Under the pieces are notes generated by a model that was not told the DNA's origin, ran no database searches, and was given only the letters and a program-made list of their open reading frames with translations. DNA of 64,000 bases from Kibdelosporangium philippinense (lineage in GTDB: Bacteria; Actinomycetota; Actinomycetes; Mycobacteriales; Pseudonocardiaceae), in NCBI RefSeq assembly GCF_021390435.2, contig NZ_JAJVCN010000002.1:372001-436000 (forward strand), written 5' to 3'. The position numbers were made by a program, and so were the translations under genes. Positions 25,319 to 33,582 of the stretch are shown here, one piece after another; positions within the stretch are counted from its first letter, which is position 1; every line of letters begins with the position of its first letter.

Positions 25319-25948
25319 CTACTCGTGGCGGATGATGACCTCGATCACCCGTGGCTGCCGCTTGAGGAACAACCCAGCAAGCAGGCCCAACGCCACACCA
25401 GCCGCGACAGGCGCGGCACGCTTTAGCAACGGCGTGAGGACGAGGGCCGCGCCGTCCAGCGCCTGGGGTTCGGCGGTGACGGCTGGAGCTGGCGAAGAAC
25501 CGTTGGTGGTGAAGGAGTTCTCCACGTTTTTGGCGAACTGGTCGATCAGCCGCTGCGAGACCTCGCCGATCACACCCCGGCCGAACTGGGCCACTTTGCC
25601 GCGGATCATCAGATCCGTCTCGATCTCAACCTTCGAACCATTGCCGTCGGGCAGGACGCGAGCTGTCACGTGCGCGTCGGCGTTGCCCTGGCCGTGTTGT
25701 TCACGGCCGGAGGCTTTGAGGACCGCAGTGCGTGCGGCCTGGTCGACCGACAGGAACTTCACCGTCCCGGTGTATGCAACTCCGAGCGGTCCGACCTTCA
25801 CCTTCACTTCGCCGGAGTAGGTCGAGTCGTCGACGCGGCCGGTCAACCGGCTGCCGGGCATGCACCCGGCAACCCGCTCGACGTCCAGCAGAGTCTCGAA
25901 CACCTTCGCCGGATCTTCGGCGATGTGGACTTCGTTCGTCAGCTTCAT
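25319..25948 (-). CDS. coxG: CoxG-like SRPBCC protein with C-terminal membrane anchor
   Basis: A 209-residue protein. Residues 1-150 are the carbon-monoxide-dehydrogenase subunit G family (MKLTNEVHIAEDPAKVFETLLDVERVAGCMPG; GVIGEVSQRLIDQFAKNVE). Residues 175-195 form a membrane helix (APVAAGVALGLLAGLFL) followed by a basic tail. In CO oxidisers CoxG helps attach the molybdenum hydroxylase to the membrane. Here it ends the leftward operon; its ATG shares one base with the stop of the SDR gene. It likely tethers the molybdenum hydroxylase encoded on the other side of the divergent promoter, an inference from family and neighbourhood. Confidence 0.85.
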   Translation of the reverse strand: MKLTNEVHIAEDPAKVFETLLDVERVAGCMPGSRLTGRVDDSTYSGEVKVKVGPLGVAYTGTVKFLSVDQAARTAVLKASGREQHGQGNADAHVTARVLPDGNGSKVEIETDLMIRGKVAQFGRGVIGEVSQRLIDQFAKNVENSFTTNGSSPAPAVTAEPQALDGAALVLTPLLKRAAPVAAGVALGLLAGLFLKRQPRVIEVIIRHE

Positions 25949-26745
25949 CAGAGATCCATCAATGCCTTACGTTGCCCGCCGTCGACGGGGATGTGCGCGC
26001 CATTGATGAAGCTAGCCTTCGGCGAGGCGAGGAACGCCACCAGTGCCGCGACCTCGTCCGGCTCGCAGATCCTGCCGAACGGGATCGAGCTGGTGGCCAG
26101 CTCGTGCGCGCGGTCCTGGGTGACCTTCTTGTCCCGTGCGAACGCCTTTTCCAAGGTGTCCCAACGGTCTGTGTTCACTGGGCCTGGGTTGACCGTGTTC
26201 ACGCGGACGCCGTAGCGGCCGTATTGCTCGGCGATCGAGGAGGCGAAGTTGATGTCCGCGGCGTTCGCGACACCCGCGGTGAGCTCCCAGTAGCTTGGCT
26301 TGAGGCCGTCATTTCCAACCACCAGCACGATTGAACCCGTGCCGCGCTCCTTCATGTGCGGGATGACCGCGCGCACGGACCGGACGTAGCCCATGAACTT
26401 CAGGTTCAGGCTGGACATCCACTGCTCTTCGGTCAGCTCTTCGAGCAGGCCGCCCGGTGAGCTGCCTGCGCACGTGACCAGCGTGTCGATCCGGCCGAAC
26501 TGCTCCAACGTGGCTGCGACGCAGCGTTCGACGTCTTCGGACTTGCTCATGTCGCCTGCCATCGGCACGACCGTGCGCCCGCTTGCCGCGGCGATCTCCT
26601 TCGCGGTCACCTCAAGGGATTCGGCGGTTCGGGCGGTGATCACCACGTCCGCGCCCTCGGCGGCGAGGTGTTCGGCGACCGCTCGGCCGATGCCCTTGCT
26701 CGCGCCGGTCACGAAGGCGACTTTGTCGGTCAGCTGCAGGTCCAT
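25948..26745 (-). CDS. SDR family NAD(P)-dependent oxidoreductase
   Basis: A 265-residue short-chain dehydrogenase starting at ATG 26745. The cofactor motif is TGASKGIGRAVAEHL (TGxxxGIG, residues 12-20), the core NAG-type motif is modified to TCAGSS, and the downstream helix DAADINFASSIAEQYGRYGVRVNTVNPGPV follows. The expected Tyr-x-x-x-Lys catalytic pair is not evident: the position after SIVLVVGNDGLKPSYWELTAGVANAADINFASSIA shows Tyr near Ser but no YxxxK, so the active site is unusual. It likely oxidises a hydroxyacyl intermediate in the catabolic pathway. It is 10 nt downstream of the fusion gene, with an operator between. Confidence 0.85.
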   Translation of the reverse strand: MDLQLTDKVAFVTGASKGIGRAVAEHLAAEGADVVITARTAESLEVTAKEIAAASGRTVVPMAGDMSKSEDVERCVAATLEQFGRIDTLVTCAGSSPGGLLEELTEEQWMSSLNLKFMGYVRSVRAVIPHMKERGTGSIVLVVGNDGLKPSYWELTAGVANAADINFASSIAEQYGRYGVRVNTVNPGPVNTDRWDTLEKAFARDKKVTQDRAHELATSSIPFGRICEPDEVAALVAFLASPKASFINGAHIPVDGGQRKALMDL

Positions 26746-26755
26746 GAACCACTCC

Positions 26756-29251
26756 TCACCTCGGACGTGATATTTGGTATACCAGATCTGCTCGGGCGGA
26801 AGCGAGGGCCAATCCGGCCGGTGTCCCCTCGATCAAGGTCCCGAGCTGGCACAACGTCGCCTCCGATCCCGGTTTGCCAATCAGTTGGGCGCCGACAGGC
26901 AGGCGGACGGCGGTGGCCGCTGACCCGTGTTCGGCGACGCGCTGTGCGTCGGCAAGTTCGATCGGCGTTGCCTGTGATCCCGGTTCGCCGGCGAGTCCGG
27001 CAGGTGCTGACAAAGCGGGCAAACCTGTGATCGATGCCAGTGCCGTGAACCTGAAGTACTTGTTCTCCAACCCTTCTGTGCCCAACACAGCTGCGGACAA
27101 TGGGGTGACGGGCAACAAGATTGCGTCCAACTCAGTCGGGAACGTCCAAGCTGGGAACTCCACCACCGGCGACGACGGCTCCAGCACCTCGACCAACCGC
27201 GGCGACAGCGAATCCTTGGCGGGCCAATAGAGCGACCGCGCCTCCGACTGCATCAACGACGACGCGGCAAACCGGGCGTCCGGGATTTCCACTTCCTCAA
27301 AGGAAACCACCGGCAAGGCGGCCATCGTCGCTTCGAGCACCGCACGCACCTCGTCCGAGCAGAACCGAAGGCTGTATCCGACCCGGAAGGAAGTCGGCAC
27401 CGGCGAGGTGACACCGCCCATGGCCTCGAACATCCACAGGCAGTCAGCCGAGGTCAGAGCGATCGGACCGACCGTGTCCAGCGAAGGCGCCAAGGGTTTG
27501 ATGCCGTCCATCGGCAGGGCGCCGTACGTCGGTCGAAGCCCGGCCACACCGCACAGGCCAGCGGGAATGCGGATCGAGCCGCCGGTGTCCGTGCCCAGTG
27601 CATATCGGACCGCGCCAGTGGCCACAGCGACCGCCGACCCACCACTGGATCCGCCTGCGTGCCGCGCAGGATCCCAGGGGTTTACGCAGCCTGGCGTCAT
27701 CACCGAGTACGCCAACTCGGGCATTGTGGTGCGGCCCATGGAGTAGCAGCCCGCTTCGACCAAGCGTTGCCAGACCGTCGCATCCGGGCTGATGTTGTCC
27801 TTCACCGCGACTGGAACGCCGGTCTCGGCACCGGAAACCGAGACGAACGCGCCAAGGTCCACAGCACGCTGAACAGGCGAGGCCAAGCGTTTGCGGTCGA
27901 TCTTGCCCATGTGGTTGCGCGGCAGGGCCTGCACCTCGAAGAACTGCTTCGGGACCTTGTAGGGCGCCAGCAGCGACCGGGCATGCGCGGCAAGATCGAC
28001 ACGTTCACGAGTGACGACCCAAGCGGTCACTTGCTCGCCCCACTGTGGCGAGGGCAGCCCGGCGACAGCAGCCTCGGCCACCAAAGGATGCGACTCAAGC
28101 GCTAGTTCGACCTCACGCGGGTACACATTCATCCCGCCGGTGATGATGAGTTCCTTGCTGCGCCCCTTGATCACCAGGTGCCCGTCGACGATCTCACCGA
28201 GATCCCCAGTGCGAAACCACCCGTCCGGAGTGAACGGATCCTCGGCATCGCCCCAATACCCGGAGAACACCTGAGGCCCGCGAAGCTGAATCTCCTCATC
28301 CACCAACCGAACGTGCATGCCAGGCAACGGAATCCCGACCGTGTCCGCACGTGGCGAATCCAGAGGATTGGACGTGTCCAGCCCGGATTCCGTTGTGCCA
28401 TAGCGAACCAGAGGCACGCCAGGCAGCTGTGAAGCCAAAGCCGAGGACAGCGGAGCCGAGCCACAGACACACAACCGCAAGCCAGCGAAAGCCTCAGGCG
28501 AGGAGACCAACCGTGCGTAGATCGTCGGCACAGCCATCAACACCGAGGCCGAGGCCATCGAGGAAACCAAAGACTCCGAGAACTTCGAGAAGATCCGGGC
28601 GGACGACCCAGCGAACAGCGTCGCATGCACCCCACTGAGCCCATGCTGGTGAAACAGCGGCAAAGCGTGCGTGAGCACGTCGTCCGCGGACCACCGCCAA
28701 GCGGCCATGGCCGACCGGATCGAAGTCAAGATGTTCCGGTGAGTCAGCGGAACTCCCTTGGGCTTGCCGGTCGTCCCAGACGTATAAGCCAAAAGGGCCA
28801 CGTCATCAGGCCCGCCAACGGGCTCAACAGGATCACCCACAGGGACCGTGAAATCCGAGAGCGTCAACGCCGCCCCCGAGTCAGCGACCAGGTGAGAAAG
28901 CTCAGCAGCCGTGTAAGCCGGGTTGGCCAGCACCACGATCATCCCCGCGCGCAACGCCCCCAAGTAGCAGCGCACGAACCCCAAGGATGAAGGCCCAACG
29001 AGCACAACCCGCGTCCCAGGCGAATAGCGCGCAGCGAACCACCCAGCGGCCGACGCGGCCTCAGCATCCAACTCCCCGTGCGTGATGGACTCGCCGTCGA
29101 CCGAAAGCGCCAGTTTCGAGGAAAAACGGGCCGCGCTGGCCTGGGCAAGCAGCGGAATGGTCGAAGCCCCAAGCGATTGGACGTAAGCCAACGGATCCGG
29201 CACGTCAGGCACATGCACGCGCCAGGACTGTTCGCTCCACGCAACGGTCAT
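26756..29251 (-). CDS. fused acyl-CoA synthetase (ANL) and amidase
   Basis: A single open frame of 831 residues starting at ATG 29251, which overlaps the enoyl-CoA hydratase stop (ATGA). Residues 1-457 are an AMP-forming acyl-CoA synthetase: YTSGTTGKPKG (156-166), YGTTESG (284-290), TGD (348-350) and the C-terminal RNHMGKIDR with Lys450. The LPLFHQHGLSG region resembles malonyl-CoA-synthetase-like members. Residues 462-829 are an amidase-signature domain with complete triad candidates: Lys484 in AVKDN, the cis-Ser in GGSSGGS (533-539) and Ser559 in TDTGGS. It is shorter (about 370 residues) than free-standing amidases. The predicted activity is hydrolysis of an amide followed by thioesterification of the released acid, but the order and substrate are unproven. 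An operator overlaps its last codons. Confidence 0.85.
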   Translation of the reverse strand: MTVAWSEQSWRVHVPDVPDPLAYVQSLGASTIPLLAQASAARFSSKLALSVDGESITHGELDAEAASAAGWFAARYSPGTRVVLVGPSSLGFVRCYLGALRAGMIVVLANPAYTAAELSHLVADSGAALTLSDFTVPVGDPVEPVGGPDDVALLAYTSGTTGKPKGVPLTHRNILTSIRSAMAAWRWSADDVLTHALPLFHQHGLSGVHATLFAGSSARIFSKFSESLVSSMASASVLMAVPTIYARLVSSPEAFAGLRLCVCGSAPLSSALASQLPGVPLVRYGTTESGLDTSNPLDSPRADTVGIPLPGMHVRLVDEEIQLRGPQVFSGYWGDAEDPFTPDGWFRTGDLGEIVDGHLVIKGRSKELIITGGMNVYPREVELALESHPLVAEAAVAGLPSPQWGEQVTAWVVTRERVDLAAHARSLLAPYKVPKQFFEVQALPRNHMGKIDRKRLASPVQRAVDLGAFVSVSGAETGVPVAVKDNISPDATVWQRLVEAGCYSMGRTTMPELAYSVMTPGCVNPWDPARHAGGSSGGSAVAVATGAVRYALGTDTGGSIRIPAGLCGVAGLRPTYGALPMDGIKPLAPSLDTVGPIALTSADCLWMFEAMGGVTSPVPTSFRVGYSLRFCSDEVRAVLEATMAALPVVSFEEVEIPDARFAASSLMQSEARSLYWPAKDSLSPRLVEVLEPSSPVVEFPAWTFPTELDAILLPVTPLSAAVLGTEGLENKYFRFTALASITGLPALSAPAGLAGEPGSQATPIELADAQRVAEHGSAATAVRLPVGAQLIGKPGSEATLCQLGTLIEGTPAGLALASARADLVYQISRPR
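26775..26784. promoter_or_regulatory. TGGTATACCA operator (site 1)
   Basis: A perfect 10-bp palindrome inside the last codons of the fusion gene and 30-39 bp upstream of the SDR start. It is one of four identical copies restricted to promoters of this island. Confidence 0.7.
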
Positions 29252-29913
29252 ACCGCCCCCGACCAGTTCGCACTGTTGCCTGTTCGTTCCGCGTTCAGCC
29301 GTTCCAGCAGTCCTTCCATCGCCGTGACTGCCTTTATCCGCGCGACCGCGTCGCTGACGAGACCGGCAACGTGGGCGACGGCCTGTTCGGCCGCTGCCCA
29401 TGGATCGTCGGCGAGCGCGGTGAACCCCAGTCGATGCGCTTCTTCAGCATCCAGCCAACGGGAAGTCAGCAGCAAGTCCATCGCCGCACTTCGTCCGACC
29501 AAGGTGGGCAGGATCCACGCGCCGACGGCCAATCCGTGCCCCGGTCCGACCCACCGGAACCGGGCGCCAGTGGAGGAAATCCGCAGATCAGCGGCCGCCG
29601 CCAGCTGTGCGCCGCCACCGACTGCAGCGCCGGAGGTCACGGCGATCACGGCGCCGGGGCGACTGATGATGACCTTGTAGCACTCGTACAGCAGGTCTGA
29701 AAGGCGCGTGCGCTCGGCATCCGAGACACGCAGGTCGGCTCCTGCCGAGAAGATCGTCGGATCCGTGCTGCCAAGCAGGACCGGCATGGATGGTTGGGCC
29801 AGTAAGGCTTCGAGCAGCTGGGCGACTGTCGCTTCGTCCATTGCGTTGCGCTGCTCGGGTCGGTTCAGCTTGAGTCGGAGAAAGTCGTCAGATCTTTCCT
29901 GGACGAGACGCAT
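29248..29913 (-). CDS. enoyl-CoA hydratase/isomerase family protein
   Basis: A 221-residue crotonase-fold protein from ATG 29913, shorter than the usual 255-260. Both oxyanion-hole segments are visible: FSAGADLRV (residues 55-63) and SGAAVGGGAQLAAAADLRI (95-113). In the catalytic-helix region GPGHGLAVGAWILPTLVGRSAAMDLLLTS the usual Glu of the hydratase site is not evident (Gly and Ala occupy that stretch), so it may catalyse isomerisation, hydrolysis or another crotonase reaction. It is the first gene of the leftward operon, with the operator only 10 bp upstream of its start. Confidence 0.85.
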   Translation of the reverse strand: MRLVQERSDDFLRLKLNRPEQRNAMDEATVAQLLEALLAQPSMPVLLGSTDPTIFSAGADLRVSDAERTRLSDLLYECYKVIISRPGAVIAVTSGAAVGGGAQLAAAADLRISSTGARFRWVGPGHGLAVGAWILPTLVGRSAAMDLLLTSRWLDAEEAHRLGFTALADDPWAAAEQAVAHVAGLVSDAVARIKAVTAMEGLLERLNAERTGNSANWSGAV

Positions 29914-29922
29914 GCTGAAATA

Positions 29923-29932
29923 TGGTATACCA
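29923..29932. promoter_or_regulatory. TGGTATACCA operator (site 2), divergent promoter
   Basis: A perfect palindrome 10 bp upstream of the enoyl-CoA hydratase start and 22 bp upstream of the FAD-subunit start. The two starts are only 41 bp apart, so one bound regulator would control both operons. Confidence 0.75.
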
Positions 29933-29954
29933 GATTGGATCTGGAAGGAGCCTC

Positions 29955-30788
29955 GTGAAGCCAGCGGCGTTCACTTACCACCGGGCCTACGACGTGAACG
30001 ACACGATCGCGCTCCTGGCCGAGCTCGGGCCGGACGCGAAGATCCTGGCGGGCGGGCAGAGCCTGGTCGCGATGATGAACTTCCGGCTGGCCCGGCCGAG
30101 CGCGCTCGTCGACATCACCCGCGTGACCGGTCTCGACTACCTCCAACGCGACGCCCAAGGCCTCCGGATCGGCGCGCTGACCAGGCATCGGACCGTCGAG
30201 ACGGCCAAGATCGACGGCTTCGGAGTGCTGTCAAAAGCCGCCAGATGGATCGGCCACTACCCCATCCGTTGCCGTGGCACGTTCGGCGGCAGCATCGCCC
30301 ACGGCGACGCCACGGCCGAGTGGTGCGTGTTGGCCGTGCTGCTCGAAGCCCAGATCGTGCTGCAGGGCCCGCAAGGACGGCGTGAAGTTGCCGCGACCGA
30401 CTTCTTCCACGGCTTCTTCATGACCGCGACCGAACCGGACGAGATGATCGTGGAAGTCCGGTTCCCCAAAGCGGCGCCGCACGCGGCGTTGACCGAGTTC
30501 TCCCAGCGACAGGGCGACTTCGCGATCGTCGCCGCGAGCGCCCGGCTAGATCTTGCCGAGAGCGAGATCCTGACGTCCCGGATCGTGCTCGGTGGCGTCA
30601 GCCAGCAGCCGTACGTGGTCGACGTGAACCTGGCGGGACAACCCGCGAATGAGGAAACCTGGCGCGCGGCAGGCGAAACCGCGGCGGCACAGGTTGAACC
30701 GCCGTCAGACGGCCACGGCAGCAGCGCGTACCGCAAGAAACTCACGGCGACCTTGGTCGCGCGGGCTCTGGCCGAGGCAGCGGCATGA
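29955..30788 (+). CDS. molybdenum hydroxylase FAD-binding (medium) subunit
   Basis: A 277-residue protein of the CoxM/KdhM family. GTG 29955 is chosen for its AAGGAG (29945-29950); an upstream ATG lies inside the operator. The FAD motifs are ILAGGQSLVAMMNFRLA (near residues 35-50) and RCRGTFGGSIAHGDATAEW (the second pyrophosphate loop, near 100-118). The C-terminal region carries the usual CO-dehydrogenase flavoprotein domain. It passes electrons from the iron-sulfur subunit to an acceptor. It is the first gene of the rightward operon, overlapping the next by ATGA. Confidence 0.92.
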   Translation: MKPAAFTYHRAYDVNDTIALLAELGPDAKILAGGQSLVAMMNFRLARPSALVDITRVTGLDYLQRDAQGLRIGALTRHRTVETAKIDGFGVLSKAARWIGHYPIRCRGTFGGSIAHGDATAEWCVLAVLLEAQIVLQGPQGRREVAATDFFHGFFMTATEPDEMIVEVRFPKAAPHAALTEFSQRQGDFAIVAASARLDLAESEILTSRIVLGGVSQQPYVVDVNLAGQPANEETWRAAGETAAAQVEPPSDGHGSSAYRKKLTATLVARALAEAAA

Positions 30789-33097
30789 CCGCGTGGGTCG
30801 GGGCACGTGTACCCCGCAAGGAAGACCGTCGGTTGTTGTTAGGACGCGGTCGTTTCGTCGCGGACATGGTTCGTACGGACACATTGCACGCGAGCTTTGT
30901 CCGTAGCCCTTATGCCTCGGCGACGATCAAGTCGATCGACACCTCAGCAGCCAAGAAGGTTGATGGCGTGCTGGAAGTGTTGACTGGCAAGGACCTTGGC
31001 GACCCGTATCTGCAGTCCGTGTTGGAGCGTGACGAGTTCACGCCGACCAAGATGCCGATCCTGGCCACGGATCGCCTCCGGTTCGTCAGCGAGCCGGTGG
31101 CCGTGGTGATCGCCGAAGACGCTTACGCGGCCGAGGACGGCGTGGAAGCGGTCGAGGTCGAGTGGAAAACCGGGCCGGTCGTGATGGACATCGAGGCTGC
31201 GCTCACAGCGGATTCGGAAGTCCACAGTGGAACCGGGAACTGTCTTGTCGACCTGGTCATGTTCGATGATCCCGAGCTCGACGGGATCTTCGGCTCGGCG
31301 CCGCTGACCCTGACCGCGTCCTTTGCCAGCGCAAGGGTTTCCGCGCTGCCGATGGAAGGCCGCGTGACCCTGGCCGAATGGGACGATCGGGACAGCCAGG
31401 TCGTCGTGCACACGTCGACCCAGGTGCCGCACCAGGCGAGGTCCGGAATCGCGCAGGCGCTGGGCATCCCTGAACGGTCGGTCCGGGTGATCGCGCCGGA
31501 TGTCGGCGGCGGGTTCGGCCAGAAGTGCGTGGTCAGCCGGGAAGAAGTGGTCCTCGCGGCTGCCGCGATGCGGCTCAACCGCCCGGTGGTCTGGATCGAG
31601 GACCGGCAGGAGAATCTCACCGCCTCGGTGCACGGCCATGAGCAGGAATACGACGTCACGGCCGCCTTCGACAGCGACGGCCGGATCCTTGGCCTCGCCG
31701 CGGACATTCGTTGTGACATCGGCGCGTACTCGGTCTTCCCGTTCACGTGCGCGGTCGAACCGTTGATGGCCGCGACCGAACTGCCCGGAATTTACAAAGT
31801 TCCGGCATATCGGGCACGCGGTCGTGGATTCGCGACGAACAAAGCGCCGACTGCTCCTTATCGGGGTGTGTCACGGCCGCAGATCGTGCTCGTGATGGAA
31901 CGGTTGATGGAGAAGGCCGCGGCCAAGTTGGGCATCGATCCGGTCGAGATCCGGCGCCGCAACATGATCCTGCCCGGCGAGTTCCCGTACACCGGGACGA
32001 ACAACATCACGTATGACGAGGGCAGTTACCTCGAATCGCTCGACCAGACCGAGAAGCGAATCACCGAGGCAGGCTGGTACGCCGAACGCGACCGGTTGCG
32101 CGAGCAAGGACTTTACGCCGGAATCGGCTTCTCGTGTTTCTCGGAGCGAACCGCTTACGGAACACCAACGATGTCGCAGCGGCGAATGCGGATGACCCCC
32201 GGATACGACACGGCACACGTGCGAATGGACCCTTCGGGTGAAGTCATTGTGACGACAGGGACATCGGGGCACGGACAGGGGCACGAAACCACGTTCGCCC
32301 AAATAGTCGCCGACCAACTCGGGATTCATCCCGACCAAGTGCGGTTGCGGCAAGGCGATACCGATCTGACCTCGTACGGCTGGGGCACATTCGGCAGCCG
32401 CTCGATCGTGATCGGTGGCGGCGCCGCGCGTAAAGCGGCGGACACGGTGGCCGCTCAGCTCAAGAAGGTGGCTGCTCACCTGCTTGAGGTCGGTGCGGAC
32501 GACGTCGAGCTCGCCGATGGCAAAGCCGGTGTTCGCGGCGTGCCGGATGTGTCGGTGCCGATCAGCGAACTGGCCAGAGTAGTGCATTTCCAAACCCACA
32601 AGCTACCGGCGGAATGCCGATATGGACTGGAAGCGCGGGAAACCGCGGACCCGCCGGGAACGTTCTCGAACGCTTGTCACGCTGTTCTGGTTTCGGTCGA
32701 CCCTGGAACCGGTGAAATACGTGCGCTCAAGTTCATGGTCGTGGAAGACTGTGGCGTCATCATCAACCCGTTGGTAGTGGACGGCCAAGTGCGCGGCGGT
32801 GTCGCGCAAGGGATCGCGGCCGCGCTCTATGAGCGGATCACGTTCGACCAAGAAGGACAGCCGACGAGTACGACTCTGATGGACTATCTGGTGCCGACCG
32901 CGAACGAGATCTGCCCGATCGAGATTCACCACCTGGAAACGCCATCTCAATTCAGCGAGAACGGTTCCAAAGGGATGGGTGAAGGCGGCACAATCGGCGC
33001 GCCCGCCGCGGTGCTCAACGCGATCAACGACGCGCTTGGTCACCTCGGTGTCCAGTTCGACCATATTCCCGTTCTGCCCGAGGACGTGTTGGCATGA
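30785..33097 (+). CDS. molybdenum hydroxylase large subunit 1 (xanthine dehydrogenase family)
   Basis: A 770-residue molybdopterin-binding subunit. Key sites are GGGFGQK near residue 239 (Mo-pterin loop), APYRGVSRP near 356, and KGMGEGG near 728, whose Glu is the usual base. The CO-dehydrogenase form-I signature (VAYRCSFR) is absent, so CO is unlikely to be the substrate. The N-terminal VGARVPRKEDRRLLLGRGRFVADM is standard. It lies between the FAD and iron-sulfur subunit genes with overlapping starts, so it belongs to one complex. Cytosine dinucleotide is the usual pterin form in this family, an inference here. Confidence 0.92.
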   Translation: MTAWVGARVPRKEDRRLLLGRGRFVADMVRTDTLHASFVRSPYASATIKSIDTSAAKKVDGVLEVLTGKDLGDPYLQSVLERDEFTPTKMPILATDRLRFVSEPVAVVIAEDAYAAEDGVEAVEVEWKTGPVVMDIEAALTADSEVHSGTGNCLVDLVMFDDPELDGIFGSAPLTLTASFASARVSALPMEGRVTLAEWDDRDSQVVVHTSTQVPHQARSGIAQALGIPERSVRVIAPDVGGGFGQKCVVSREEVVLAAAAMRLNRPVVWIEDRQENLTASVHGHEQEYDVTAAFDSDGRILGLAADIRCDIGAYSVFPFTCAVEPLMAATELPGIYKVPAYRARGRGFATNKAPTAPYRGVSRPQIVLVMERLMEKAAAKLGIDPVEIRRRNMILPGEFPYTGTNNITYDEGSYLESLDQTEKRITEAGWYAERDRLREQGLYAGIGFSCFSERTAYGTPTMSQRRMRMTPGYDTAHVRMDPSGEVIVTTGTSGHGQGHETTFAQIVADQLGIHPDQVRLRQGDTDLTSYGWGTFGSRSIVIGGGAARKAADTVAAQLKKVAAHLLEVGADDVELADGKAGVRGVPDVSVPISELARVVHFQTHKLPAECRYGLEARETADPPGTFSNACHAVLVSVDPGTGEIRALKFMVVEDCGVIINPLVVDGQVRGGVAQGIAAALYERITFDQEGQPTSTTLMDYLVPTANEICPIEIHHLETPSQFSENGSKGMGEGGTIGAPAAVLNAINDALGHLGVQFDHIPVLPEDVLA

Positions 33098-33582
33098 AGG
33101 ACATCCACCTGATCGCCTTGTCGGTCAACGGGAAAGAACACGAGATCGTGGTCGAATCCCGGCGGACGCTCGCTGACGTGCTGCGACACGATCTCGGCTA
33201 TACCGGCACGCACATCGGCTGTGAGCATGGAATCTGCGGCGCCTGCACGGTTTTGCTCGATGACCAACCAGTCCGGGCGTGTTTGGTCTTCGGCGTGCAG
33301 GCCGACGGCTGCGACGTGCGGACGGTCGAAGGCCTCGCGTCCGGTGAGGACCTCTCAGACCTGCAGAAAGCCTTCAGCCGCTGCCACGGGCTGCAGTGCG
33401 GGTTCTGCACGCCGGGATTCCTGATGCTGTCCGAGGCATATCTGTCCGACCTGTCCGAACAAGACGGTGTGCCGGACGAGTCCGAAGTGCGCGAAGTGAT
33501 GGCGTCCAACATCTGCCGCTGCACCGGCTATCAGGGCATTGTCGAGGCGGTCCGGCAAGTCGCCGAGGAGCGCGCGGGATGA
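33094..33582 (+). CDS. molybdenum hydroxylase 2Fe-2S (small) subunit
   Basis: A 162-residue protein with two [2Fe-2S] clusters: Cys43, 48, 51 and 63 (GCEHGICGACTV...RAC) and Cys102, 105, 141 and 143 (QCGFC...NICRC). Length and spacing are canonical for CoxS/KdhS/QoxS. Its ATG overlaps the stop of large subunit 1 and its stop overlaps the start of large subunit 2. Both large subunits might therefore share it. Confidence 0.95.
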   Translation: MKDIHLIALSVNGKEHEIVVESRRTLADVLRHDLGYTGTHIGCEHGICGACTVLLDDQPVRACLVFGVQADGCDVRTVEGLASGEDLSDLQKAFSRCHGLQCGFCTPGFLMLSEAYLSDLSEQDGVPDESEVREVMASNICRCTGYQGIVEAVRQVAEERAG

